NCBI GenBank assembly: GCA_033065855.1
Contig: JAVXUO010001984.1
Coordinates: forward strand, 21,001-85,000
DNA from: Escallonia rubra
Lineage: Eukaryota > Streptophyta > Magnoliopsida > Escalloniales > Escalloniaceae
Reading direction: 5' to 3'
Length of the DNA stretch: 64,000 nucleotides
In this document: positions 45,845-57,368 of the stretch, in pieces
Layout: each line of letters opens with the position of its first letter
How positions within the stretch are numbered: position 1 is the stretch's first letter
The notes under the pieces: model-generated
What the model was told of the DNA's origin: nothing
Database searches by the model: none
What the model saw: only the letters and a program-made list of their open reading frames with translations
Made by a program: the position numbers and the translations under genes

Positions 45845-48344
45845 ATGTTCAGAAGAAAGCTCCTTCATGCATGGTTAGGTGTAGTCTTCATAGTGCAGGC
45901 CTACTTTTCTCAGATTTCTAGTGGAGAAAAGAATTGTGGCTGTGGCCCATCTTCTTGTGGCAGCATACATAATATAAGCTGCCCTTTCCGATTAAAAGGC
46001 AACCCTGAGAACTGTGGAGACAGCAGATATGAGCCTGCTTGTGAAGACAATATTACAGTGATAAACTTGTATTCCCATAGGTACTACGTGCAAGAAATCA
46101 ATTATAGCAACGTCATGATCCGTCTTGTTGATGTCAATGTCAAAAAGATGGAGTGCTTCTTGGTTCCTCACAATTTGGCCAGTGACAACTTTGTTCCCGG
46201 AGATCCATACAGCATATACAATTATAAAAAGTGGCGAGAAGGCGAGCTCTTTTCCGAACTTACTAAGCCGATAACTTTTATGAGCTAACCATATACGCCA
46301 GTGGATTCTTCTCAGGATGTGGACACAGCTGCTCCTTGTACTTTATCCTCCTTCAAAAGAAGCCATTGTTATGTTAAGTTTGGCCACTTGAATTCATCAG
46401 ATGTGAGAGATTGGTGCAATGTAGACCTAATGGTGCTGACATCCTGGCCACATAAGGATGATGACAACGTTTCTTTCCCAGTCATCCGCAGTGCCTTGTT
46501 ATATGATTTTCACTGCCAAAACTGCGCTGGCTACTATTACTTTGACTATACCAATAGGAAAAGCGCTTGTCAATCAAGTCCGTCCTTAACACTACATGGT
46601 AAGCCTAAAGAAACTGGAAATTATAATTTTTTCCCTCTTTATTCTGAATAGTGAATAAGAGTTGAAAACTTTTGCATTGGGAATCTTGGATTGTCTGCAA
46701 AGGTACTCAACCTGTAAGTGGGATAAATTGCAATGAGAATCTTGGCTTCGGTTCTAAAGTACGTGCAGTAGAGATTCCATTTAAACCAAGATAAATAAGA
46801 AAGAAGGCAATCTGCCTTGGATTAGGCCTATTATCTTCTAAGTGTAGTTCTCTGATGTTTCTACTTTCCACTATGCAGACTACCTGGTCCTCATCTTTTA
46901 TTGTGAGTATTCCTTTCTCAAATCTTGTCATCTGTTTCCTCCACAAGAATATTTTCTTTGGGCCTCGTTGATGCAATTTTGGAGTTGCATCCTCAAAACA
47001 CAGCAGTTCACATGATTTTTTATTTTTTTTTCATTTAATTAGGATCTGTTTTAATTACTTTTGCTGTGTTCCTTTACAGGTCTCAATAACTATGTGCTGG
47101 CCCCTGGCATCAGTAAGTCGACCATCTTTTAGAAAAACATCAAAAACTGAAATGACAAATTTTGGGAGAAAATAATATCGTTAATTGCAAACAAGGGTTT
47201 GTACCATATGAATTATCTACTATCATCTACCATAAAATTGATCATTCACCGTAATTTTCTCACACAACACTGAACATTGGAGCAAGAATTGTGTTTCGGA
47301 GAAGGCATTTGTCTATGTTTGACATGATTGAAGGTTACTTACAAAGTCAAGGTTACCTCAAGCCTATTAGGTACTCTTACTCTGAAATTAGAAAGATGAC
47401 CAAAGGTTTCAAGGACAAAATGGGTGAAGGAGGTTATGGTTCAGTCTGCAAAGGAAAGCTCCGCAGTAACCGTCTTGTAGCCGTAAAGTTATTAGCCATG
47501 CCAAAAGCTAATGGACAAGAATTGATCAATGACGTCGCAACAATTGGATGAATTCATCATGTCAATGTGGTACATTTAAATTGGGTTTTGTGCAGAGAGA
47601 TCCAAGCGTGCTCTCGTATACGAGTACATGCCAAACGGGTCCGTGGAGAAGTACATTATTTCTCGAGAGGCCATATCTCATTAAGTTGGGAGAGAAAACT
47701 TGGAGTACTTGCATCCGAGGCTGTGACATCCAAAATCTACACTTCGATATAAAGCCACAGAACATTCTTCTGGATGACAACTTCATTCCTAAAGTTTTTG
47801 ACTTTGGGCTTGCAAAGTTGCACCCAACTGATAACGGTATTTTGACTTTCACTGCAGCTCGGGGAACAATTGAATATGTAGCTCCAGAGTTGATTAACAG
47901 AAGCATTCGAGGTGTGTCATATAAGGCTGATGCTTATAGCTTTGGAATGCTGCTGATGGAAATGCTAGCACAAAAAAGGACTTGATTGCAACTGAGGAGG
48001 ACTGTAGCCAGTACTTTCCTTATTGGATCTATGATCGTTTCAAGAAAGGTAAGGACGTTAAAATGGGAGATAGCACGGATGATGAAAAGATCACAAGGAA
48101 AATGACCTTAGTTGCGCAATGGTGCATACAGATGAATCCAGTGGAGCGTCCTTCAATGACCAAAGTATGGGAAACGCTAGAAGGTGAAGTCGAACTCCTG
48201 CAGTTGCCCCCGGAGCCTCTTCAGTTGTCTCAAGGTACATCCATTCTTCAGGAGCAAACATCCAGCAGAGACTCGTCGGAGTCAGTAGCATTGTTGTGCA
48301 CTAACTCTTTTAAGTCAGCAACCTTAGAAATTGCTGTAGATTGA
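45845..48344 (+). pseudogene. LRK10L receptor kinase pseudogene E
   Basis: Exon 1 (45845-46598) encodes a signal peptide, a GUB_WAK ectodomain (CGPSSCGSIHNISCPF, YEPACEDN) and HCQNCAGYYYF. It is interrupted by TAA at 46286-46288 and ends at a GT donor. Exon 2 is 47080-47112. In the third exon (from about 47285) about 39 nt of the membrane segment present in copy A are deleted. The kinase starts well ([30 protein letters not shown]). It then has TGA at 47549-47551 and a frameshift. It resumes at [15 protein letters not shown] and APELI, and a last frameshift near 47985 precedes the C-lobe end (TLVAQWCIQMNPVERPSM). It shares the TGA and the next frameshift with copy A. Confidence 0.87.
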
Positions 48345-48681
48345 TATGTCAACAGAAACAAATTTGGATCGTTGTTGATCTAGCTCTGTCATACTATAAG
48401 TCCATTTTCTACTGCACTGTCCCACTGTCTTTGCACCAGCTAAATGTTCAGTATGGTAGTAGAAGTTTGAAATAACTAATTTCAGCCTAAATTGAGCATA
48501 GAAATTTTGGACGCACTTCCTTCCTGACGAGAAATTAAACTTTCTTCAAAGTTGGATGCAAAGGCAGTTGGAGATGCACCAATGAGTCCTGTATGGACAT
48601 CATTAGTTCTTGCCTAACCTACGGTTATGTCTACCCTGTCACCAAGGGGGCTCCAGGCGTGCTCCATAAGGACAATATTTT
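48345..48681 (+). other. 3' flank of pseudogene E up to the MULE
   Basis: No gene. Homologous to 8698-9055. Ends with CAATATTTT (48673-48681), the 9-bp target duplication of the MULE. Confidence 0.75.
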
Positions 48682-50351
48682 GGGAAAATTATAAAAAAAA
48701 ATGGGTTTTCTAGTTAAATATTTGGGGTTGATGGGGGTTTTTTGGAGAAATTGTGAAAAGAGGGGGTCAAAGTTTGAAATCTCTGAAAAGTGGGATGGGT
48801 TGAAAAAAAATGGTTTTTTTTAACCTCACTATTTCCCCATCCCCAAAATACCACTCCCTCCTTCCTTCCCCAATTACTTCTTCCACCTTCTCTCCCCGCA
48901 TTATCCCACTGTACTGCCCATTTCTGGCAGGCATTTCAACGAACAATGGAGACGCACAAGACCCGGTGCTTGAATAAGCGGTAACCAGACGGCCAGTATC
49001 ATGGCACGTAAGTGCCACCAGGCCTAAAAGTCAGTGACGTGAAAACTGGCTCACTGGGATGCCTCAAAAAATAGGTGAAATGTGGGGCTGTTTGGGAAAT
49101 CTAAGAAAGAGATTGGTCGAAGACCATGACAAACATGAACTTCCAACTTGGCTTGATTGTAATTCTTTATCCCACATCTTCTTCTTCCATGCTTGATATT
49201 CCTTGTGGCTCGTTAGTGCCTCTATCCTCCCTCAAAGCTCGTGTAATTGTTCTGTAAATTTCAGTTGAAGTTGCTGTAAAAGCTTTTCGGTTCAAAGTTG
49301 ATTCCTGAAACATAAATGTAAATTCAAGAGGCTGAAAAGAGGAGGAGGAGGATATGCATTGTGGCTATCTTCGAGTATTGCAGGATGATGCAACTGATGG
49401 GGGGACTGGTGAACTTTACAAAATTGAAGATATTGATAATACCACAGCCGTAAGGGTGATTCTTGGCACTCCAATAGCTGTGCTATGGACGCACCATAGA
49501 GCAAGATCACAACGCGCTGTAGCAAGAAAGGTTATGGAGTAGTGTATGTAGTTCATGTATACGTAGTTTCCATCGAGGGCAAGGGCACTTGTATTCCAAC
49601 ATTAAATTAATAATAATCCTAGTTTTCGAGTAGTGAATGCATTCTGGGTTACAGCTCAAAGAGTGTGTTTTCTCAAGTTACGTGATGTCGCTGTACACGC
49701 AAGAAAGACAATAATTTCGGTGATTCTTCTCTTGGATGCAACAGTAATTTTTGCGTACAGTACTTGCGTGTTTTTCTGCAGAAATGGACTTGTGTTGCCC
49801 AACGCGAACGCCGGTTTGGTTTTGTGTCTGCTAAACCACAACAACGTCAATTAAATGCCATTCGAAAATGTCGTATGCATCGCGCAAACGACCTACGGTA
49901 TTAGTAAACGCAACAATGATGCCATCAATATTACGCCGTGCAAATAACGTTGTTCCAGCAACTGTCTTACACACATATGAGTGTTTACTGGCAACCCGCT
50001 AATAATATTTTTTAACGGATACATAAAAATCCCAAGCATGGTTACATAGACAAAAAGTTACAGTTACACATATTGATCACATCATGTTTAGGTGAGAGTG
50101 GGCGCCAGTTGGAAAATGGGGAGCACAGTAAATGTTTCCAACCCCCTTGGCAAGAATGCTCATCAAAATGTAGGATGTTGACGACCATCAATAATCCCAA
50201 CCCCTTTGGCAATGTTCCTCTTAGCCCATGATTTCCGCACGGTCATCCCACGTATGTAGTGCTCCCACCCAGAAGAAATGGAGCTGGGCTCCGCCCCGTA
50301 AGTTTTGCATAAATTGACTTGCGCATCCGCACAATCCGACGAGCAGATTTG

Positions 50352-50411
50352 CAGAAACCGACTGGTTTTTTTTGCAGAATACGACTGGTGTTTTTGCAGA
50401 AACCGACTGGT
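50352..50411 (+). repeat. Minisatellite, 3 units (left arm)
   Basis: Three units of GCAGAAACCGACTGGTGTTTT type. Confidence 0.75.
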
Positions 50412-50773
50412 GCCACCACGATCCGTTTGCGTCTACACTTCCGCTTCCTTAGAAAATTCACGCTAAACACATCAACCACCCCGCATTGGACTCCTCATGG
50501 CCGAAACAACCACGATAAAATGGGGTGATAAGATGCGCCCTAGCGGAGAGGTTACGTAATTTCATAAAACCGAGTTCGCTTACTAGCGGGGGACACTGAC
50601 AGCCCTCAGTGAACACGAGAGGTGCAAGGGCAATGTGTTTGCGTGGGGCCCGCAAGGGCATCCCACATATGTAGTGGTCCCGCCGAGATCGATTTACTTG
50701 CGGAGCCCGGGCACCAAATGCTAAGTTTTGCATAAATTGACTTGCGCATCCGCACAATCCGACGAGCACATTT

Positions 50774-50900
50774 GCAGAAACCGACTGGTGGTTTTGCAGA
50801 AACCGACTGGTGTTTTTACAGAAACCGACTGGTGTTTTCGCAAACACCGACTGGTGTTTTCGCAAACACCGACTGGTGTTTTCGCACAAATCGACTGGTG
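50774..50900 (+). repeat. Minisatellite, 6 units (left arm)
   Basis: Six units of 21-22 bp, consensus GCAGAAACCGACTGGTGTTTT. CCGACTGGTG is nearly invariant and the GCAGAAA/GCAAACA part varies. Confidence 0.85.
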
Positions 50901-50925
50901 CCACCACGATCCATTTACGCCTACA

Positions 50926-53900
50926 CATCAACCACCCCGCATCGGACTCCTCTTGTCCAGTTTACATAGTCACGTAAGCATGTCAATATATTTTGAAACA
51001 GGTAAAATCAGAAGTGCAATGGTGTTATGCTTTAGCCCCGTGAATGCCCCATCGTTCAGGGGCTCTCACAAATGTAACATTGGCATGTTAACCCTCCGGA
51101 AGAACGGTCATTTAGTCCACAACTGCACTGTTGGGGGCTGTCAACACAGGTGCCTAATTGGCGCCGAAGGTGGCAGAACCAGTGTACTATAGCCGCCTCT
51201 CAATAGATAAGAGCCCACAGTTCCTTGGTTGTAGTTCAACACTGAACCGCCCGGGCCGGGTTAACTATGGAAGGCACCAATTACTAATATTTAGAAGGAT
51301 CGTTAACATGCTACCCATGCGTAGAACAAAAGACAAATATGTTGCAATGTACAGAGTTGAAATTCATAAGCTGTATGCAATCGCTGTAACTTGATTCATA
51401 CGTTATTATTATTATGTGCACCCTGTCTACCTTTACGCTAGAGTTGTCGTGCATCTTTACGATTATTTTCCATTGCTTTATGTAATTGATATTAAATTCT
51501 TCCAAAGTGCTTTTTGGGTACGAAAAGGATAGTCCTTTTTCAATATTGTTGCGAGGTGTCTTGAATGAGGTAAGCGGTCATTGGTATCAGTTGGTGAGTT
51601 ACATAGCCTTGAATGGATATGAACCGAGTTATTCTGCACATACCTTAGAGATTATACGAGTATATGCGTAGGATGTGGATCAATAATGGTTACCCATGAT
51701 AGGGGTCGGGATGGTAATTAATTGTTCAAGCACGTGATATGGTATCTGATAAGACACCCAGATGAGAGTAGTGGACCTTATAAGTATGATGTTGGACGGC
51801 AGGAGTGTGCTTTGAATCATTTATTCGAAGTAAACCTAATATTGCAAAGCTGCCATTATAGACAGGGGTTTTGGTTGGGCTTCATGAATTGGAAGACATG
51901 CGTCTTTTTCTGGTTATGCTTTGTTTTTCAAGTCGTTTTTGTTTTCGTTGTATGTGACAACGTCACTTAGTGGCTATTTTCAGTTTTCACTCTCTTTACT
52001 GTGGACGAATAATGACTCTGGAAATTTGACACCATTTTCCTGATTCAAGCTTCCACTTTTTACAGGTTGTGGGCGTGGATTATAAATATCGATGTAAATC
52101 TTGAAAACTTTTTGAAGCTGGCCTAATTTTATTATGGGTCACACTGAAGGGGTACAAAGGAGGTCTTCAACCGATCGAGAAGCATGGCAACAATAGCAAG
52201 CTGATTGGGTGCGAAAGGCTCGAGTAGATAGGAGTATATGGTATAGCAGCCGGTGTTGCCCTGGATCTTGATCCGGCTTTTGCAAACTTGCTTTGGTGTA
52301 CATATTGCACCAGTTTTGCTACTTTGAAACTTATTCAATATTTTTTGTGGAATTATGGTAATTGTTCACGCTGACCTCGCCCCTGCATAGCATCTCTTGT
52401 TTTCAAGCATTTGCTCATGGAATAAGCCGGTGTCTACACATGGTCTCCTATTTTCAAGCATCGTCTCGCATATGTAAATCTCTTGTGGCTACACATGAGA
52501 TCATCTTCGTTACCAGGCTGTTTTATAGCACCTACGTACCTCGCTTCTAGCTCTGTACTGTGGTCCCCATTTAAGCGTTTCGGTTCACTTACATTAAGAT
52601 TCTTGCTAATCTTCCTGGGTGTTGATGCTTAGGTAACCACGCTTGGAGTTTTGAAGAACCCATCAACATTAGAGGTATCGTCTCGTTTGACAGTAAACAT
52701 TCTTATGTTTGTAAGGCGGTCACTGGAACAACGTTATTGGCATGGCATGGCATCGTTTGACAGTAATACTCGATGTTCTCTTTCGCGGTTTCACTCTTGC
52801 AATTAGTTGGATCAAGCAAGGCTCAATTGATAAATACCGTAACTTTAGATGCTACCAGATAATGAAAGGTATGAAATGTACACGAAACAGAGCATTTGTT
52901 TCAGCATATTTACAAATAATTGAACACGCAGAAAAACGTATAAAGTCTATAGACCCTTAATGTTGCTTGCATCCATGATGTAAGTCCGAACATGAATGGC
53001 TGACACCACCCAATCAATGTCCTTTTAGATTGCACTAAGATATTGCTTTGCTTCTAGCTTATAGAATCAACCTCACGCCTATGCATACAATACAAGTCCT
53101 GGTGCACAATATTTCAAGTCCTAAAGTACCGAATCTTGTCATTTTGTGCAATAAAGCCTGACTACGTACTGTGCCTATGCATTGTTTGTATTTCTATCCA
53201 TATACAACTTTGTCTCTAGCTTCTGGTTGGCAGACTTGTTTCAATGGGTTTTGTGGTGGTGTGCAATAATGCAAGTTAACATCATCTGCTAAGGTTCTTC
53301 TCAGGTTGTGTGACTCTTCACCATTGTGTCATTCAACAGCATCTTTTGGGGTCAAGAAAAAAATCACCTATGACTCGGCTACAATACGCGGGCGATATTG
53401 GGTTCTGTTTTTCGACTTTTTTCGTTACATAACATTGTGTTACCTATTGATGCTTCAATATTCAATCTTGTTTATCTTCATACGACCCCTTTGGACGTCA
53501 TGGTTAATATCGAACAACGTTATTTCGTAATAAAACTGATCATTTGTGGGTCTATCTCATTTTGTATGTCTAATTTAAACAGTGTGAGCGAGAACATTAC
53601 AGGTTTAAAAAGGTGTGTGACCACAGCTTAAATAACATCACTCCATTTCCTACTTCAATTGTATTCAAGAAGAAATTGTAGTTCTTAGCCAACTCTTCTA
53701 TTGATGAGGGTCGTGTCTGACCACGCCCTCAATAGAAGGCAAAGCCAAACTCGAATACTGGACAACGCTGTTGATAGCCATTTGTTCAAATGCATGCACG
53801 TTCATGGTTGCAACCGTTATCTACTTACCAAATGGGGAACTAGTTTTGCACAGGGAATTCAGGCGGTGGTTTTGAAAAGCGTTTGCAAGACATCTCGTGT

Positions 53901-54147
53901 TTCCTGAAGGGGAAATAGTCTATTCACATATATTAGTACTAGGTTGGCTTAATTGGCCTGAATAGGGTAAGTTGGTACACTTCCACTATTGCCAGAAACC
54001 CAGACAATGGATGTTACAGTTTTTTTCGGTTTGTGTTACTATTCATTCACATGTCATGTGCCCAAAAAAATTCATCCAGACAATGGAAGTGCTCGTCTAG
54101 TTTACGTGCGAATATTGGGGTCCCATGAACAACAAGGAAGCGGAAGT
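50926..54147. other. Unique core of the MULE, no recognised gene
   Basis: About 3.2 kb of sequence seen once in the window. The longest open frames are about 70-155 codons (for example 50728-51192 and 51722-51970), and none shows a transposase, zinc-finger or host-domain signature I recognise. It could be a decayed transposase, captured host DNA with introns, or plain non-coding filler. Confidence 0.5.
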
Positions 54148-54171
54148 GTAGGCGCAAACGGATCGTGGTGG

Positions 54172-54306
54172 CACCAGTCGGTTTGTGCGAAAACAACAGT
54201 CAATTTCTGCGAAAACACCAATCGGTTTCTGCAAAAACACCAGTCGGTTTCTGCAAAACCACCAGTCGGTTTCTGCAAAACCACCAGTCGATTTCTGCAA
54301 ACGTGC
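54172..54306 (-). repeat. Minisatellite, 6 units (right arm)
   Basis: Inverted copy of 50774-50900: CACCAGTCGGTTTCTGCAAAA-type units. Unit sequences differ between the arms. Confidence 0.85.
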
Positions 54307-54659
54307 TCGTCGGGTTATGCGGATGCGCAAGTCAATTTATGCAAAAGTTAGCATATGGAGCCCGGGGCCCGCAAGAAAAACGATCTCGGGGGGACCACTA
54401 CATATGTGGGATGCCCTTGCGGGCCCCACGCAAACAAATTGCCCTTGCACCTCTCGTGTTCACTAAGGGCTGTCAGTGTCCCCCGCTAGTATGCGAACTC
54501 GGTTTATGAAATTACGTAACATCTCCGCTAGGGCGCATCTTATCATCCCGTTTCATCGTGGTTGTTTCGGCCATGAGGAGTCCGATGCGGGGTGGTTGAT
54601 GTGTTTAGCGTGAATTTTCTAAGGAAGCGGAAGTGTAGACGCAAACGGATGGTGGTGGC

Positions 54660-54722
54660 ACCAGTCGGTTTATGCAAAAACACTAGTCGGTTTCTGCAAA
54701 ACCACCAGTCGGTTTCTGCAAA
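54660..54722 (-). repeat. Minisatellite, 3 units (right arm)
   Basis: Inverted copy of the 50352-50411 array. Confidence 0.75.
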
Positions 54723-56394
54723 TGTGCTCGTTGGATTGTGCGGATGCGCAAGTCAATTTATGCAAAACTTACGGGGCGGAGCCCAGCTCCATTTCTTCTG
54801 GGTGGGAGCACTACATACATGGGATGACCGTGCGGAAATCACGGGCTAAGAGGAACATTGCCAACGGGGTTGGGATTATTGATGGTTGTCAACATGTTAC
54901 ATTTTGATGAGCATTCTTGCCAAGGGGGTTGGAAGCATTTACTGTGCTCCCCATTTTCCAACTGGCGCCCACTCTCACCTAAACATGATGTGATCAATCT
55001 GTGTAACTGTAACTTTTTGTCTATGTAACCATGCTTGGGATTTTTATGTATCCGTTAAAAAATATTATTAGCGGGTTGCCAGTAAACACTCATATGTGTG
55101 TAAGACAGTTGCTGGAACAACGTTATTTGCACGGCGTAATATTGATGGCATCATTGTTGCGTTTACTAATACCGTAGGTCGTTTGCGCGATGCATACGAC
55201 ATTTGCGAATGGCATTTAATCGACGTTGTTGTGGTTTAGCAGACACAAAACCAAACCGGCGTTCGCGTTGGGCAACACAAGTCCATTTCTGCAGAAAAAC
55301 ACGCAAGTACTGTACGCAAAAATTACTGTTGCATCCAAGAGAAGAATCACCGAAATTATTGTCTTTATTGCGTGTACCGCGACATGACGTAACTTGAGAA
55401 AACTATCTTTTTGAGCTGTATCCCGGAATGCATTCACTACTCGAAAACTAGGATTATTATTAATTTAATGTTGGAATACAAGTGCCCTTGCCCTCGATGG
55501 AAACTACGTATACATGAACTACATACACTACTCCATAACCTTTCTTGCTACAGCGCGTTGTGATCTTGCTCTATGGTGCGTCCATAGCACAGCTATTGGA
55601 GTGCCAAGAATCACCCTTACGGCTGTGGTATTATCAATATCTTCAATTTTGTAAAGTTCACCGGTCCCCCCATCAGTTGCATCATCCTGCAATACTCGAA
55701 GATAGCCACAATGCATATCCTCCTCCTCCTCTTTTTAGCCTCTTGAATTTACATTTATGTTTCAGGAATCAACTTTGAACCGAAAAGCTTTTACAGCAAC
55801 TTCAACTGAAATTTACAGAACAATTACACGAGCTTTGAGGGAGGATAGAGGCACTAACGAGCCACAAGGAATATCAAGCATGGAAGAAGATGTGGGATAA
55901 AGAATTACAATCAAGCCAAGTTGGAAGTTCATGTTTGTCATGGTCTTCGACCAATCTCTTTCTTAGATTTCCCAAACAGCCCCACATTTCACCTATTTTT
56001 TGAGGCATCCCAGTGAGCCAGTTTTCACGTCACTGACTTTTAGGCCTGGTGGCACTTACGTGCCATGATACTGGCCGTCTGGTTACCGCTTATTCAAGCA
56101 CCGGGTCTTGTGCGTCTCCATTGTTCGCTGAAATGCCTGCCAGAAATGGGCAGTACAGTGGGATAATGCGGGGGGAGAAGGTGGAAGAAGTAATTGGGGA
56201 AGGAAGAAGGGAGGGGTATTTTGGGGAAGGGAAAATAATGAGGTTAAAAAAAACCATTTTTTTTCAACCCATCCCACTTTTCAGAATTTTTAAACTTTGA
56301 CCCCCTCTTTTCACAATTTCTCCAAAAAAAAAAACCATCAACCCCAAATATTTAACTAAAAAAACCATTTTTTTATAATTTTCCCCAATATTTT

Positions 56395-57363
56395 AGGTGA
56401 ACAATAATTTGCATCATATGTGGTCTTGAAATAATCTTATTTTTAATATGTTGGGTGGCAAGGGCTAATGGCTATGGTAAATGTCCCCTAAGAGGTTGAA
56501 GACCCCATATTGACCGTGTAAGGGGACATTTACTGTCACAAGACTGTAGTTTTGGTTTTGAAGTGCCCCTATTGACCGTGTGAGGATTCAAAGTCGATCT
56601 ACTGGGATTCGACACTCTAATATAAAGTTTCGGTAGCAACTACCTACATGTTACTCTGAATCATATTCATGAATTTTTTGATGTGAGTTGATTGACTTGT
56701 TTGCAACTATGAATTCAGTGATATTGAGTCATCAGAGGTAAGTGCTTGACAAAATCCCTTCTGAACTCAGTTATTCAGAAAAAAAAGAGAAAGAAAGCCA
56801 CCGACTTCTTGTAATAGGTTTGGGAGTGTGAAATTGTATGCAACAGATGGTACTTATCCTCCCATACTATAACAGGAAACATTGAGGTGTTTAACAGAAA
56901 GCTGATCTCAGGTAAGTGGCTGGAAGCCACATTTAAGTTCTTTTGGTGGTTATGACCGTTTAAATAAACGAAAGGATGCAAAAAATCATCGCATTATGGA
57001 GCAATCCGACTAAAGCCTCCCAGGCCTTCTCTAGGAGCAACAGAGATCCCAGCCGAGGCTCTCGGCTGTACTTCTGTACTTCTGTTGGATGGAGGTGACC
57101 TGTACTTCTGTATTTTATCCAATCATGATTGCTTTATCTAAGTTCCATCATGGTTCTACTCTCTAAATGTTTGTGCAATGGCTTTTACTAATTCCTATTC
57201 AACATAAAAGATCAAAACTTAATTAAAGAGAGACGGTATATTAGTTTCAAGAAACCATCATAATTTAGGAGATTCCTCAAGGGCCAAAGGTTGCATTGTT
57301 GCATAGTCTTCGGGTCATCTGAGTCCTGTTTTAAGTAGTGCTCATATGGATATATTGCAGTAA
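56395..57363 (+). other. 3' flank of pseudogene E, continued
   Basis: No gene. Resumes the homology with 9056-9908 after the MULE. Confidence 0.75.
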
Positions 57364-57368
57364 CAAAG

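Larger units (their letters stand above)
48682..50925 (+). repeat. Left terminal inverted repeat of MULE
   Basis: About 2.24 kb. The outer 500 bp are AT-rich, then comes moderately GC-rich non-coding sequence. The inner third holds two related segments (about 50222-50510 and 50655-50925), each carrying a GTTTTGCATAAATTGACTTG stretch followed by a 21-22-bp minisatellite. Short open frames (for example 49354-49542) recur in the other arm only because the arms are copies. Confidence 0.85.
48682..56385. mobile_element. 7.7-kb MULE with ~2.2-kb terminal inverted repeats
   Basis: It starts GGGAAAATTATAAAA and ends TTTTATAATTTTCCC, with a perfect 9-bp duplication CAATATTTT on both sides (48673-48681 and 56386-56394). 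The paralogous locus at 9050-9062 lacks the insertion. The arms 48682-50925 and 54148-56385 are inverted copies of each other, roughly 95% or more identical by eye. The interior of about 3.2 kb has no recognisable MuDR-type transposase or SWIM domain, so the element appears non-autonomous. The size of the duplication and the long TIRs point to the Mutator superfamily. Confidence 0.88.
54148..56385 (-). repeat. Right terminal inverted repeat of MULE
   Basis: About 2.24 kb, the reverse complement of 48682-50925, with the same internal duplication and both minisatellite arrays. Confidence 0.85.

Noticed and set aside
49354-49542. Open frames identical in both MULE arms (49354-49542 and 55528-55716)
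   Set aside because: Conservation follows from the arms being inverted copies, and no family is recognised.
50728-51192. 154-codon frame with Cys/His residues suggesting a zinc finger in the MULE
   Set aside because: The first part is the minisatellite in translation. The Cys/His spacing in the rest fits no known finger.
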